Source of the DNA: G038396625 sp038396625
GTDB lineage: Bacteria; Bacillota; Clostridia; Peptostreptococcales; Thermotaleaceae
DNA length: 64,000 bases
Reading direction: 5' to 3'
NCBI GenBank assembly: GCA_038396625.1
Contig: CP121688.1
Location: 186,001-250,000 of the forward strand
Position 1 is the stretch's first letter; each line of letters opens with the position of its first letter. Below, piece after piece: positions 35,655 through 43,658 of the stretch. Made by a program: the position numbers and the translations under genes. A model generated the notes under the pieces. It had not been told where the DNA came from, made no database searches, and saw only the letters and a program-made list of their open reading frames with translations.

Positions 35655-35666
35655 TACTAATTAGTA
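35655..35666 (+). promoter_or_regulatory. Candidate operator palindrome
   Basis: TACTAATTAGTA is a perfect 12-base palindrome about ten bases after the expected transcription start. A second TATAAT overlaps its end. Confidence 0.4.
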
Positions 35667-35793
35667 TAATACAGATAGTACATTTTTTATTTTGCGAAGC
35701 ATAGAAGTAAAAACATGAAAATGGGTAAATAATATGGTAAAATATTCTAGGATATTTATTCATATGTCCGAGACGTATAAGGGAGGTTTCAAA

Positions 35794-37032
35794 ATGTTGA
35801 AGGGGTCAAAAAAGAAGACATTGATCATAGGAGGCATTATTGTCGCCATTGCGCTTGCAGGGGCGGGGGCTGTAAAGGCAAGCAAAAACCAAAAGAATGT
35901 AGGCATGCAGGTTCAAACAGTAGCAATACAAAAGCAGGATATTGAATCTCGTATACAAACAACAGGACAAATTGAGTCTATGGACAAAAGAGAAATTGTT
36001 TCTGATGTAGAAGAAAAAATCGAAAAGGTTTTTGTCCAAAAAGGAGATAGGGTTGAAAAAGATCAAGTACTTATGAAGCTGGAAGAAACCAATATTCGTT
36101 ATAAAATTAAAGAAGCAGAAACAAGGTTGGCAATAGAACAAAATACAATGAACCAATTGAAAACAGATTTAGAAATTGCGTTAAATAATGCAGAAATCAA
36201 GTATAAGGATGCTAAGGATACATATGAAAGAAATAAACAGCTTTACGAAGAGCATGTAATTAGCAAAAATGAATTAGATCAATCTAAAAGTACCTTAGAT
36301 GAAATGCAGAATGATTCCCTTTCTGCCAAGAAGAAATTGGGAGATGAAGAAAATGCGGGTCAAGTTGCCAAACAGGCAAAACAGGTACAGCTTGCAGAAT
36401 TAGAAGTAGAAAAGCTAAAGGATAATTTAGAAAAACATACGATCAAAAGTCCTATCACAGGAACAATTGTAGATATGAAGATTGCAGAAAGTGGGATCGT
36501 AGAATCCCATGTTACTTTAATGTTTATACAGGATGTAGATCATTTAGAAATTGTTACAAACATCAATGAATATGATGCAAGCAAAATAAAAATGGGCGAT
36601 GCTGTAGAAATCACGGGGGATGCCTTCGAAGGCAAGACCTATCACGGAAAAATAAAATACATTGGAGAAATTGCTAAGACGGTTGAAACAGGTCAAGGAA
36701 AGGAAAATGTTATTGAAGTAAAGGTTGAAATACAGGATATAGACAAAAGCTTAAAGCCAGGCCTTTCAGCAAAGCTAGATATATTGACAGAGAGCAAGAA
36801 AGATGTTTTGGTACTACCTTATGAAACGATCTTTACAAAGAAAAATGGTGAAAAGGTTGTTTTTATTGTTGAAAATGGAAAAGCAAAAGAACATAAGATT
36901 ACCACAGGGATAGAGAGCGATTTAACTGTGGAAGTAATAGGAAAAGGATTAAAAGAGAAGGATCGCGTAATCGTGAATCCTACCGAAAACGTCAAAGACG
37001 GTGATGAAGTTCATGAGAATAAGGTGATGTAG
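35794..37032 (+). CDS. Efflux transporter periplasmic adaptor-like subunit (HlyD/MacA family)
   Basis: A 412-residue membrane fusion protein with an N-terminal anchor (about 10-28), a lipoyl/barrel-sandwich domain split by a long coiled-coil hairpin (about 75-205), and a beta-barrel with a membrane-proximal domain. HTIKSPITGTIVDMKI is the second half-lipoyl motif. In Gram-positive bacteria such proteins pair with MacB-type exporters of peptides or antibiotics. GGGAGG sets the start at ATG 35794. The ATPase gene follows after one base. Confidence 0.9.
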   Translation: MLKGSKKKTLIIGGIIVAIALAGAGAVKASKNQKNVGMQVQTVAIQKQDIESRIQTTGQIESMDKREIVSDVEEKIEKVFVQKGDRVEKDQVLMKLEETNIRYKIKEAETRLAIEQNTMNQLKTDLEIALNNAEIKYKDAKDTYERNKQLYEEHVISKNELDQSKSTLDEMQNDSLSAKKKLGDEENAGQVAKQAKQVQLAELEVEKLKDNLEKHTIKSPITGTIVDMKIAESGIVESHVTLMFIQDVDHLEIVTNINEYDASKIKMGDAVEITGDAFEGKTYHGKIKYIGEIAKTVETGQGKENVIEVKVEIQDIDKSLKPGLSAKLDILTESKKDVLVLPYETIFTKKNGEKVVFIVENGKAKEHKITTGIESDLTVEVIGKGLKEKDRVIVNPTENVKDGDEVHENKVM

Positions 37033-37033
37033 T

Positions 37034-37747
37034 ATGATTAAGATTGAAAAGCTCAATAAGGTCTATAAAACAGGGAGTATTGCGGTAGAAGCATTAAAAG
37101 AAATTAGTATCGAAATAAAACCAAAAGAATTTGTATCGATCATGGGACCATCGGGTTCAGGAAAATCTACATTGATGAATATTTTAGGATGTCTAGATAA
37201 ACCCACTGGTGGACAATATGAATTGGATGGAGCAAAAATACAAGAACTAAACGATGTACAGCTGGCGATCATTAGAAATAAAAAGATTGGTTTTGTTTTT
37301 CAGTCCTTTAACCTTCTTCCTCGTATTACAGCGCTAAAAAATGTGGAACTACCTATGATTTATGCAGGATTATCGCCGAAAGAAAGAAGGAGTCGAGCTG
37401 TAGAAGCCTTAGAAAGAGTAGGATTGGGAGATCGAATTCATCATAAACCAAACGAGCTTTCTGGAGGGCAAAAACAACGGGTCGCTATTGCAAGGGCGCT
37501 TGTCAATAATCCTGCCATTATTCTTGCAGATGAGCCTACAGGAAATTTAGATACAAAGTCGGGAAATGAAATTATGGCCATATTTCAAAGACTGAATGAA
37601 GAGGGTGTAACGCTTGTGATGGTAACCCATGAACCGGAAATTGCACAGCATACAAAAAGAGTCATTATCTTTAGAGATGGAGAACTCATGGAGGATGAAA
37701 TAGTAGAGAACCAAATTATTCTTGATGGGAATGATGAAAAGGAATAG
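37034..37747 (+). CDS. ABC transporter ATP-binding protein (MacB/LolD type)
   Basis: A 237-residue subunit with Walker A GPSGSGKST, Q-loop FQSFNLLPRITALKNV, signature LSGGQKQRVAIARAL and Walker B IILADEPTGNLDT. It is encoded between the adaptor and permease genes, so the three proteins form one exporter. The permease start lies 11 bases after its stop. Confidence 0.93.
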   Translation: MIKIEKLNKVYKTGSIAVEALKEISIEIKPKEFVSIMGPSGSGKSTLMNILGCLDKPTGGQYELDGAKIQELNDVQLAIIRNKKIGFVFQSFNLLPRITALKNVELPMIYAGLSPKERRSRAVEALERVGLGDRIHHKPNELSGGQKQRVAIARALVNNPAIILADEPTGNLDTKSGNEIMAIFQRLNEEGVTLVMVTHEPEIAQHTKRVIIFRDGELMEDEIVENQIILDGNDEKE

Positions 37748-37757
37748 AGGTGTTGAT

Positions 37758-38978
37758 ATGAACTTGATGGAAAGTATCCAAGTGGCCATCAATGCCATTT
37801 GGGTTAATAAGATGAGATCCTTGCTGACAATGCTTGGGATTATTATTGGGATATCCTCTGTGATTGCAGTGGTAACATTAGGACAGGGAAGTCAAAGTGC
37901 TATAGATGAGGAGTTTGAACAGTTTGGAGCTGGACGTGGATATATATATACAAATTGGCGCGAAAATCCAACGAGAAAAGATTATTTAACCAAAAGTGAT
38001 ATTGAAGCCTTAAAAAATACTTTTTCAGATGAGTTGGAAGCAATCATCTCTGATATATCAGATAATGGTAAAATTAAAACAAAGAGAGATGCGATTGATG
38101 TCGTTCTAGTTGGAGGAGATGAAAACTATAGAAAAATTGATAAAATTAATATAATCGAAGGAAGATATCTGACGGATAGCGATGTAAAAGCAAAAAGATC
38201 TGTGGCAGTAATTGATAAAAAAACAGCTATGGACATATTTGGAAGAACAAATGTATTAGGAGAGAATATCCTAATTAGTATGCGTAACACCAATGTATCC
38301 TTCGTTATTGCTGGGTTGTATGAGAAACCGAAGACAACCCTCAGTGATATGGGAGGGGGAGAAATACGGGCAAAAATATATGTACCCGTATCTACACTCG
38401 AAAAACTATTGGGTTGGGGAGAAATTGTGTGGGGAGGATTGGAATTAAATGTAAAAAAAGGTGTAGATGCTACACTTACAGTAGAGAAAATGATCCAACT
38501 TTTGGAAAGAAGACATGAGAATGTTGGAGAAAACAAGTATAGAAGCTATACTGCCGAGGGAGAAATGGAATCGATGAACAAAATTACAGGCGTGGTAACG
38601 GGAGTTGTGAGTGCCATTGCAGCTATTTCTTTATTGGTTGGCGGTATTGGTGTTATGAATATCATGCTTGTTTCTGTGACGGAAAGAACAAGAGAAATCG
38701 GTATTCGAAAGGCCATTGGTGCAAGGAGAAGAGATATACTGTTGCAATTTTTAGTAGAATCCATTATTGTGTCAGGGATTGGCGGTGTGATTGGAACTGT
38801 ACTAGGCATAGGTATTTCATTTATCATTGCCAAGTTTATCAAAATACCTCCCAGTGTATCGGTTGGTACTATTGCCATTGCATGGATATTTTCTGCAGGG
38901 GTGGGCATATTTTTCGGAATCTATCCTGCAAACAAAGCTTCTAAACTCGATCCAATTGAAGCATTGAGATATGAGTAG
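37758..38978 (+). CDS. ABC transporter permease (MacB-type)
   Basis: A 406-residue permease with an N-terminal helix (MRSLLTMLGIIIGISSVIAV), a large extracytoplasmic domain and three C-terminal helices. VTERTREIGIRKAIGARRRD is the conserved coupling region. GAGGTG places the start at ATG 37758. A family-typical end (NKASKLDPIEALRYE) shows it is complete. With the adaptor and ATPase it should export a peptide or hydrophobic compound. Whether it relates to the agr signal next door is open. Confidence 0.92.
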   Translation: MNLMESIQVAINAIWVNKMRSLLTMLGIIIGISSVIAVVTLGQGSQSAIDEEFEQFGAGRGYIYTNWRENPTRKDYLTKSDIEALKNTFSDELEAIISDISDNGKIKTKRDAIDVVLVGGDENYRKIDKINIIEGRYLTDSDVKAKRSVAVIDKKTAMDIFGRTNVLGENILISMRNTNVSFVIAGLYEKPKTTLSDMGGGEIRAKIYVPVSTLEKLLGWGEIVWGGLELNVKKGVDATLTVEKMIQLLERRHENVGENKYRSYTAEGEMESMNKITGVVTGVVSAIAAISLLVGGIGVMNIMLVSVTERTREIGIRKAIGARRRDILLQFLVESIIVSGIGGVIGTVLGIGISFIIAKFIKIPPSVSVGTIAIAWIFSAGVGIFFGIYPANKASKLDPIEALRYE

Positions 38979-39110
38979 AGAGAAACAAACTTACGGATCG
39001 TATAAGAGCATCTCTTGAGTGTGCATTCAATAATCGTTAACCAGTCATTTTCCAAACCAAGTTTGATTCATTTTTTAAATGAGATATGCCTATGTAATAG
39101 AAAATTTTGA

Positions 39111-39140
39111 TTGTACCTAGTATTTTGTTTAAGCTATAAT
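39111..39140 (+). promoter_or_regulatory. Promoter of the rhodanese lipoprotein gene
   Basis: TTGTAC (39111-39116) and a perfect TATAAT (39135-39140) are 18 bases apart, about 50 bases before the start codon. Confidence 0.65.
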
Positions 39141-39188
39141 GTGAAGTAATGACGTGAAAAAAATGATACAAAATGGGGAGGGAAAACA

Positions 39189-39641
39189 ATGAGAAAATCA
39201 GTAAGTGTTATTGCATTGATTTTAATTCTTGTATTGTCCATAATGACAGGATGTGCAAAAGAAACATCAAAGGAAGCATCAGAAGAAAAGCAATACCAAT
39301 ACTATACAGCAGAACAATTGAAACAAGGTATTGAGGAAGAAGATTCTATGTTTATTGTGGATATACAAGTGAAAGAAGAATTTGATCAACACCATATCAA
39401 AGGTGTTATAGCTACGTATGCATATCCAGTAAAAACAGAGGAAGACAAAGCAAAGCTTGATGCCATATTACCGCAATTAAAAGAGAACGATGATCCTATC
39501 GTTATTGTATGCCCGCGTGGTGGTGGAGGAGCAGAAAAAACCTATAATCATCTGCTAGAACAAGGAATAGAAGAAGAACGGTTGTATATTTTGCAAGACG
39601 GTCAAGCTGGTTGGCCTTATGAGGAACTTTTAGAGAAATAA
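39189..39641 (+). CDS. Rhodanese-like lipoprotein
   Basis: A 150-residue single-domain rhodanese exported as a lipoprotein (lipobox SIMTGC, lipidated Cys22). The catalytic cysteine is present at residue 108 in IVIVCPRGGGGA, so it should carry a persulfide (or perselenide) outside the membrane. It heads the ydj/ynj-like cluster but is closed by two hairpins. In contrast to the second rhodanese at 40605, its catalytic codon is an ordinary TGC. GGGGAGGG precedes the ATG. Confidence 0.87.
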   Translation: MRKSVSVIALILILVLSIMTGCAKETSKEASEEKQYQYYTAEQLKQGIEEEDSMFIVDIQVKEEFDQHHIKGVIATYAYPVKTEEDKAKLDAILPQLKENDDPIVIVCPRGGGGAEKTYNHLLEQGIEEERLYILQDGQAGWPYEELLEK

Positions 39642-39643
39642 AT

Positions 39644-39682
39644 AAAAATTCTTCCCATTAGATACAGGGAAGAATTTTTTAT
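39644..39682 (+). terminator. First terminator after the rhodanese gene
   Basis: AAAAATTCTTCCC pairs with GGGAAGAATTTTT, then TATT. Confidence 0.88.
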
Positions 39683-39703
39683 TTCCATGAAAGACTATTT
39701 GTT

Positions 39704-39740
39704 TTTTCAATGATCAATAATAAGATCATTGAAATTTTTT
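39704..39740 (+). terminator. Second tandem terminator-like hairpin
   Basis: TTTCAATGATC pairs perfectly with GATCATTGAAA around AATAATAA and is followed by TTTTTT, 22 bases after the first hairpin. Confidence 0.7.
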
Positions 39741-39895
39741 ATTATACACTAAAATTTATTTAAGATAAGATATAGTTTAGAGTATACTGCGATACCAGTG
39801 AAATGCATCAAGAAAGCATGTGCTTGTATGAGGATGAAGAAGGATTTTACAAGTAGTATCTTAAAAGCACTTATTGAAAGGCTGTGAATTATACC

Positions 39896-40615
39896 ATGAA
39901 AAAATTAAAAAATTCAACCTGGATAAAAATTGGAACATTGGTGGCTTTGATAGGTATCTATCTTTTTGTCAAACCTGTACAAGATACAATCCAGCAATTA
40001 TTTTTGATATTTGGTCAAGTGGATGTAAATTTAGTCAGAGGATATATTTTGTCTTTTGGTATATGGGCACCGATTATTTCTTTCTTATTGATGATTTTTC
40101 AATCTGTGGCTGCACCGCTGCCTGCTTTTTTGATTACCTTTGCCAATGCCAGTTTGTTTGGGTGGGTGAAAGGTGCTATTTTGTCATGGTCTAGTGCTAT
40201 GGCAGGAGCGGTACTATGCTTTTATATTGCAAAGTTTTATGGGCGAGAGGTAGTGGAAAAATTTACGACGAAATATGCATTAGAGAATATCGACCAATTT
40301 TTTGATGAATACGGAAAATATGCTATATTAATCGCTCGTTTACTACCTTTTATATCCTTTGATATTGTGAGCTATGCTGCAGGATTGACATCCATGAGTT
40401 TTTGGTCTTTCTTTTGGGCTACGGGCTTAGGACAGCTGCCTGCAACCATTATTTACTCCTATGTAGGAGATATGCTAGTGGGAGGCGCGCAAAAATTTGT
40501 GTTTGGACTATTGATACTGTTTGCTGTAAGTGTTTTTGCGTTTTTATTAAAAAAGATATGGGGGAAAAAGCATAACAGGATAGTGAAAGGGGGTGACATA
40601 CAGAGTGAGAAGTAA
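39896..40615 (+). CDS. TVP38/TMEM64 family (VTT) membrane protein, YdjX-like
   Basis: A VTT-domain protein of about 239 residues with six or so helices. The FANASLFGWVKG, GAVLCFYIAKFYGR and RLLPFISFDIVSYAAGL segments are typical of YdjX/YdjZ. VTT proteins are linked to lipid scrambling or small-ion transport; the substrate of YdjX is unknown. A GTG at 39884 is also in frame; neither start has a perfect ribosome site. It overlaps the selenorhodanese gene by 11 bases, showing tight coupling. Confidence 0.85.
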   Translation: MKKLKNSTWIKIGTLVALIGIYLFVKPVQDTIQQLFLIFGQVDVNLVRGYILSFGIWAPIISFLLMIFQSVAAPLPAFLITFANASLFGWVKGAILSWSSAMAGAVLCFYIAKFYGREVVEKFTTKYALENIDQFFDEYGKYAILIARLLPFISFDIVSYAAGLTSMSFWSFFWATGLGQLPATIIYSYVGDMLVGGAQKFVFGLLILFAVSVFAFLLKKIWGKKHNRIVKGGDIQSEK

Positions 40616-41546
40616 AAAGATCTTAGGGATCATTACACTATGTCTTATGTTAATTCTTGCATTGGCTGGATGCACTACGAAGAAAGCCCCTGTACAAGAA
40701 GAAATAGATTTGTCTGTTTATAAAAATGGAGATTTGTTCATTACACCTCAGGAATTGAATGAGAAATTAGGGGATGAAAATTTAGTACTTCTAGATGCGA
40801 ACAAGCCGGATTTATATAATAAAGGGCATATACCAGGAGCTATTAGTATAGGTTTTCATTCTTTATCTGATACGGTAGGGAAGCCAGGCGATAGAGGTTG
40901 GGGAACTTCTTTAGACAAAGAGAACCTCAAGGAAAAACTGGAGTCTTTAGGTGTGAATAATGATAAAGAAGTGGTTATTTATTCAGACGTTCTTAAGGGA
41001 CCGGGACCAGATGGTAGAAATGTTTGGCAGCTTAGAATGTTTGGTCTTGATAATGTAAAGCTGCTGTACGGGGGATTAGAACATTGGAAAAACCTAGGAT
41101 ATGATCTATCTAAAGAACCGGTACAACCTACCCCAATTACGGGATTGGTATTAAAGGATGCAGATCCAAGTTACTATGCAACATTAGAATATGTACATGA
41201 AAACTTAGACAAGACAACGATCATGGACGTAAGAACCAAAAAAGAATTTAATGGTAGTACAGCTGCAGGAGAAGCTAGGGGAGGACATATCAAGGGAGCA
41301 GTTTGGTTAGAATGGAAAGACCTGCTTAATGAAGATGCTACTCCGAAATCTCCGGAAGAGATTATTGCCATTATGGATCAATATGGTATTAAGCCAGAAG
41401 ATGATTTTGTAGTTTACTGAACGATGGGTATTCGATCGGGATATTTTTCCACGATCCTCAGAGCCGTTGGCTTTGAGAACGTTCGAAACTATGAAGGATC
41501 CATTTATGAATGGTCGGCAGAACCATCTATGCCTATGGAAAAGTAA
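40605..41546 (+). CDS. Probable selenocysteine-containing YnjE-like rhodanese lipoprotein (in-frame TGA)
   Basis: The frame from GTG 40605 runs to a TGA at 41418-41420 and then on for 41 codons to TAA 41544-41546 (313 residues, Sec272). The lipobox LALAGC (Cys23) makes it an extracytoplasmic lipoprotein. It has two rhodanese domains (about 45-155 and 175-305). Domain 1 lacks an active-site cysteine, as in the N-terminal domains of YnjE. In domain 2 the TGA falls exactly at the catalytic cysteine: DFVVY-TGA-TMGIRSG, then GFENVRNYEGSIYEWSAEP, matching the CGTGWRA...YDGGWYEWS end of YnjE. A hairpin at 41434-41456 lies where a bacterial SECIS is expected. The terminator follows the TAA, not the TGA. 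An annotation that stops at TGA would lose the active site. GGGGGTGA selects the second GTG. Confidence 0.85.
41434..41456 (+). promoter_or_regulatory. Candidate SECIS hairpin
   Basis: GATCG-GGA pairs with TCC-A-CGATC, eight base pairs with one bulged A and loop TATTTT. The stem begins 14 bases and the loop 22 bases after the TGA, within the range for bacterial SECIS elements. The loop lacks the usual early G, so the match is not perfect. Confidence 0.5.
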
Positions 41547-41554
41547 ATAGAAGA

Positions 41555-41590
41555 GGGATTGTTTCAATATAAGCTGAAGCAATCCTTTTT
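41555..41590 (+). terminator. Terminator of the ydjX-selenorhodanese unit
   Basis: GGATTGTTTCA pairs with TGAAGCAATCC around ATATAAGC, then TTTTT. It begins nine bases after the read-through stop, supporting that stop as the true gene end. Confidence 0.9.
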
Positions 41591-41744
41591 CCTTATTTCT
41601 TATAGGTATAGGGCAGATGCTTATAGCATATTCGATGATACTATCTGAAACCAGCGTCAGGTATGCCAAGTGCCAAGGGCGTTCTTGATCTATGTATCTA
41701 TAAGAGATAAGGAAAGAAATACGATTTTAAAAGGATGAATCAAT

Positions 41745-42899
41745 ATGAAACCTTCTATATTATCAAAGGAGCTTGCTCAGAAGCTTACCAAGGAAGCACA
41801 AAAATGTGTAGGATGTAAATTATGTATGAAGAACTGTCCTATGCTGGAGGCATTTTGTGATGCGCCCAAAGAATTATTAAGCAATATAGTCAAAGAAAAC
41901 AAAATCGATCCCAAAATTCCTTATTCCTGTGCTTTGTGTGGTTATTGTACACAGGTGTGTCCAAAGGCTGTAGATTTGAAGGAGGATTTTTTGGCTTTAA
42001 GAAAACATGTTGTGAGTAGGAATCAGGGCGTACCCAAATCGCTAAAGGCAGGAGCTGTGAAATTTCATCAAGCCCATAGTTTTTCTAAGAGATTTACAGG
42101 AAAGGCACGAAGTGATACCCATGGAGATAAGAGCATGATATTCTTTCCTGGATGCAGTTTGATGGCATATAATCCCCAAATTGTGATGAAAACCTATGCA
42201 TACCTTAAAGAACGATTAGGAAGCATAGGGATATTACTAAAATGCTGTGGAAATCCAACTTATACCATGGGAGAGGAAAATAAATTTATAAAATACTATG
42301 GTGGACTGCAGCAAGATTTCGACGAAATGCAGGTGGAGGAAGTCATTGTAGCCTGTCAGAATTGTTTTCAAACCATTGGAAGAAATAGTTCAGATATAAA
42401 GGTTACATCTCTTTGGGAAGTCATTGGAAGGCTAGGTGTGCCTGAAGAAGTGAAGAACATAGGAAGGACTATTGAAATTCCCTTTGCACTTCATGATCCG
42501 TGTCCTACAAGAAATGAAAACAAGATACATGAAAGCGTAAGAAGGATTGTGGATGCGTTAGGTATGAAGATAGAAGAATTTCCTTTTGCAAAAGATCAAA
42601 CATTATGCTGTGGTTCTGGCGCCATGATTGGAGTAACCAATCCTTCATTAGCAACAGCGCAAATGAAAAAAAGAGCTCAGCAAACAAATTGTGAATATAT
42701 TTTAACCTATTGTGAAGAATGCGTAACGTCTATGAAAAGAGGAGGAAAGAAGTCTATTCATATCCTCGATCTACTATTCGATAAAGAAATATACAAAAAC
42801 CTTCATTTTGATCAAAAGTCTAAAAACACACTGCAAAAGTGGATGAATCGATACAAGGGAAAAAGAATGATTGAGAAGAGAAAATTTCTTGAAAAATAG
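41745..42899 (+). CDS. Fe-S oxidoreductase, HdrD/GlpC-like
   Basis: A 384-residue cytoplasmic protein with two 4Fe-4S ferredoxin motifs (CVGCKLCMKNCP at about 22-33 and CALCGYCTQVCP at about 63-74). Two cysteine-rich CCG domains follow (LKCCGNP and ALHDPCPTRNE...LCCGSGAM). This is the fold of heterodisulfide reductase subunit D and glycolate/glycerol-3-phosphate oxidoreductase Fe-S subunits. In the E. coli cluster the ferredoxin-like YdjY occupies the corresponding place between the two VTT genes. It could supply electrons to a disulfide, persulfide or selenosulfide across the cluster. AAAAGGATG precedes ATG 41745. Confidence 0.85.
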   Translation: MKPSILSKELAQKLTKEAQKCVGCKLCMKNCPMLEAFCDAPKELLSNIVKENKIDPKIPYSCALCGYCTQVCPKAVDLKEDFLALRKHVVSRNQGVPKSLKAGAVKFHQAHSFSKRFTGKARSDTHGDKSMIFFPGCSLMAYNPQIVMKTYAYLKERLGSIGILLKCCGNPTYTMGEENKFIKYYGGLQQDFDEMQVEEVIVACQNCFQTIGRNSSDIKVTSLWEVIGRLGVPEEVKNIGRTIEIPFALHDPCPTRNENKIHESVRRIVDALGMKIEEFPFAKDQTLCCGSGAMIGVTNPSLATAQMKKRAQQTNCEYILTYCEECVTSMKRGGKKSIHILDLLFDKEIYKNLHFDQKSKNTLQKWMNRYKGKRMIEKRKFLEK

Positions 42900-42913
42900 G
42901 AGGTGAGAGGACT

Positions 42914-43600
42914 GTGATCTCTCATAAGGCACGTCAAAGGGTTAAGTATATAGGACTGCTATTGGTGTTTATACTATTGATTTATGTGGTTCATAAACTA
43001 AATATTTTTAAAGGATGTAAACCAGAAGATATCAAAACCTATTTACATTCCTTTGGTGTTTGGGCACCGATTATTTTTATTATTCTTTTTACATTTGTAC
43101 CCTTGACCTTATTTCCAGACGCTATTTTGGCAGTTGCAGGAGGTATGGTATTTGGACTTTATGAAGGGTTTGTTTATACGATGATTGGTGCACTTTGTGG
43201 CGCTACGTTATCTTTTTATATTGCCAGGATTTTAGGACAAAATTGTGTAAAACGATTTATCAAGCATGATATAACCCGCTTTGAGGACGTGTTACAAAAA
43301 AACGGGTTTTTCATTGTATTATTGTTAAGACTCATACCACTACTTCCTTTTGATGTGATCAGCTATAGTGCAGGCATTTCAAAAATTAAATATAAGGATT
43401 TTGTGCTGGCGACAATTTTGGGGACGATTCCCGGAATTTTGGTATATGTAAATTTAGGAGATAAATCTACACAAATAGGAACGAATTCCTTTTATCTATC
43501 TGTTGCTTTATTGATATTGTTGTTTGTAGGTTCCATGTTTTTAAAACAAAAAGTATCGTTAAAAAGAATTCAAGGTGATTTAGATAAAGCAGGCATATAG
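42914..43600 (+). CDS. TVP38/TMEM64 family (VTT) membrane protein, YdjZ-like
   Basis: A 228-residue VTT protein with about six helices. LAVAGGMVFGLYEGFVYTMI and RLIPLLPFDVISYSAGISKI are the paired family motifs. It is the second VTT protein of the cluster, related to the one at 39896. The start is GTG 42914 with GGAGGTGAGAGG upstream, 14 bases after the Fe-S gene stop. The YnjB gene follows after about 60 bases. Confidence 0.85.
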   Translation: MISHKARQRVKYIGLLLVFILLIYVVHKLNIFKGCKPEDIKTYLHSFGVWAPIIFIILFTFVPLTLFPDAILAVAGGMVFGLYEGFVYTMIGALCGATLSFYIARILGQNCVKRFIKHDITRFEDVLQKNGFFIVLLLRLIPLLPFDVISYSAGISKIKYKDFVLATILGTIPGILVYVNLGDKSTQIGTNSFYLSVALLILLFVGSMFLKQKVSLKRIQGDLDKAGI

Positions 43601-43658
43601 ATAGATGTATGAAAGTGGAGAGATACACAAAACAAAGGATTTAAAAAGGAGAGAACTT

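Noticed and set aside
41418..41420. TGA as the normal end of a 271-residue rhodanese
   Set aside because: This would delete the catalytic residue and a conserved C-terminal segment, and would leave 126 bases before the terminator unexplained.
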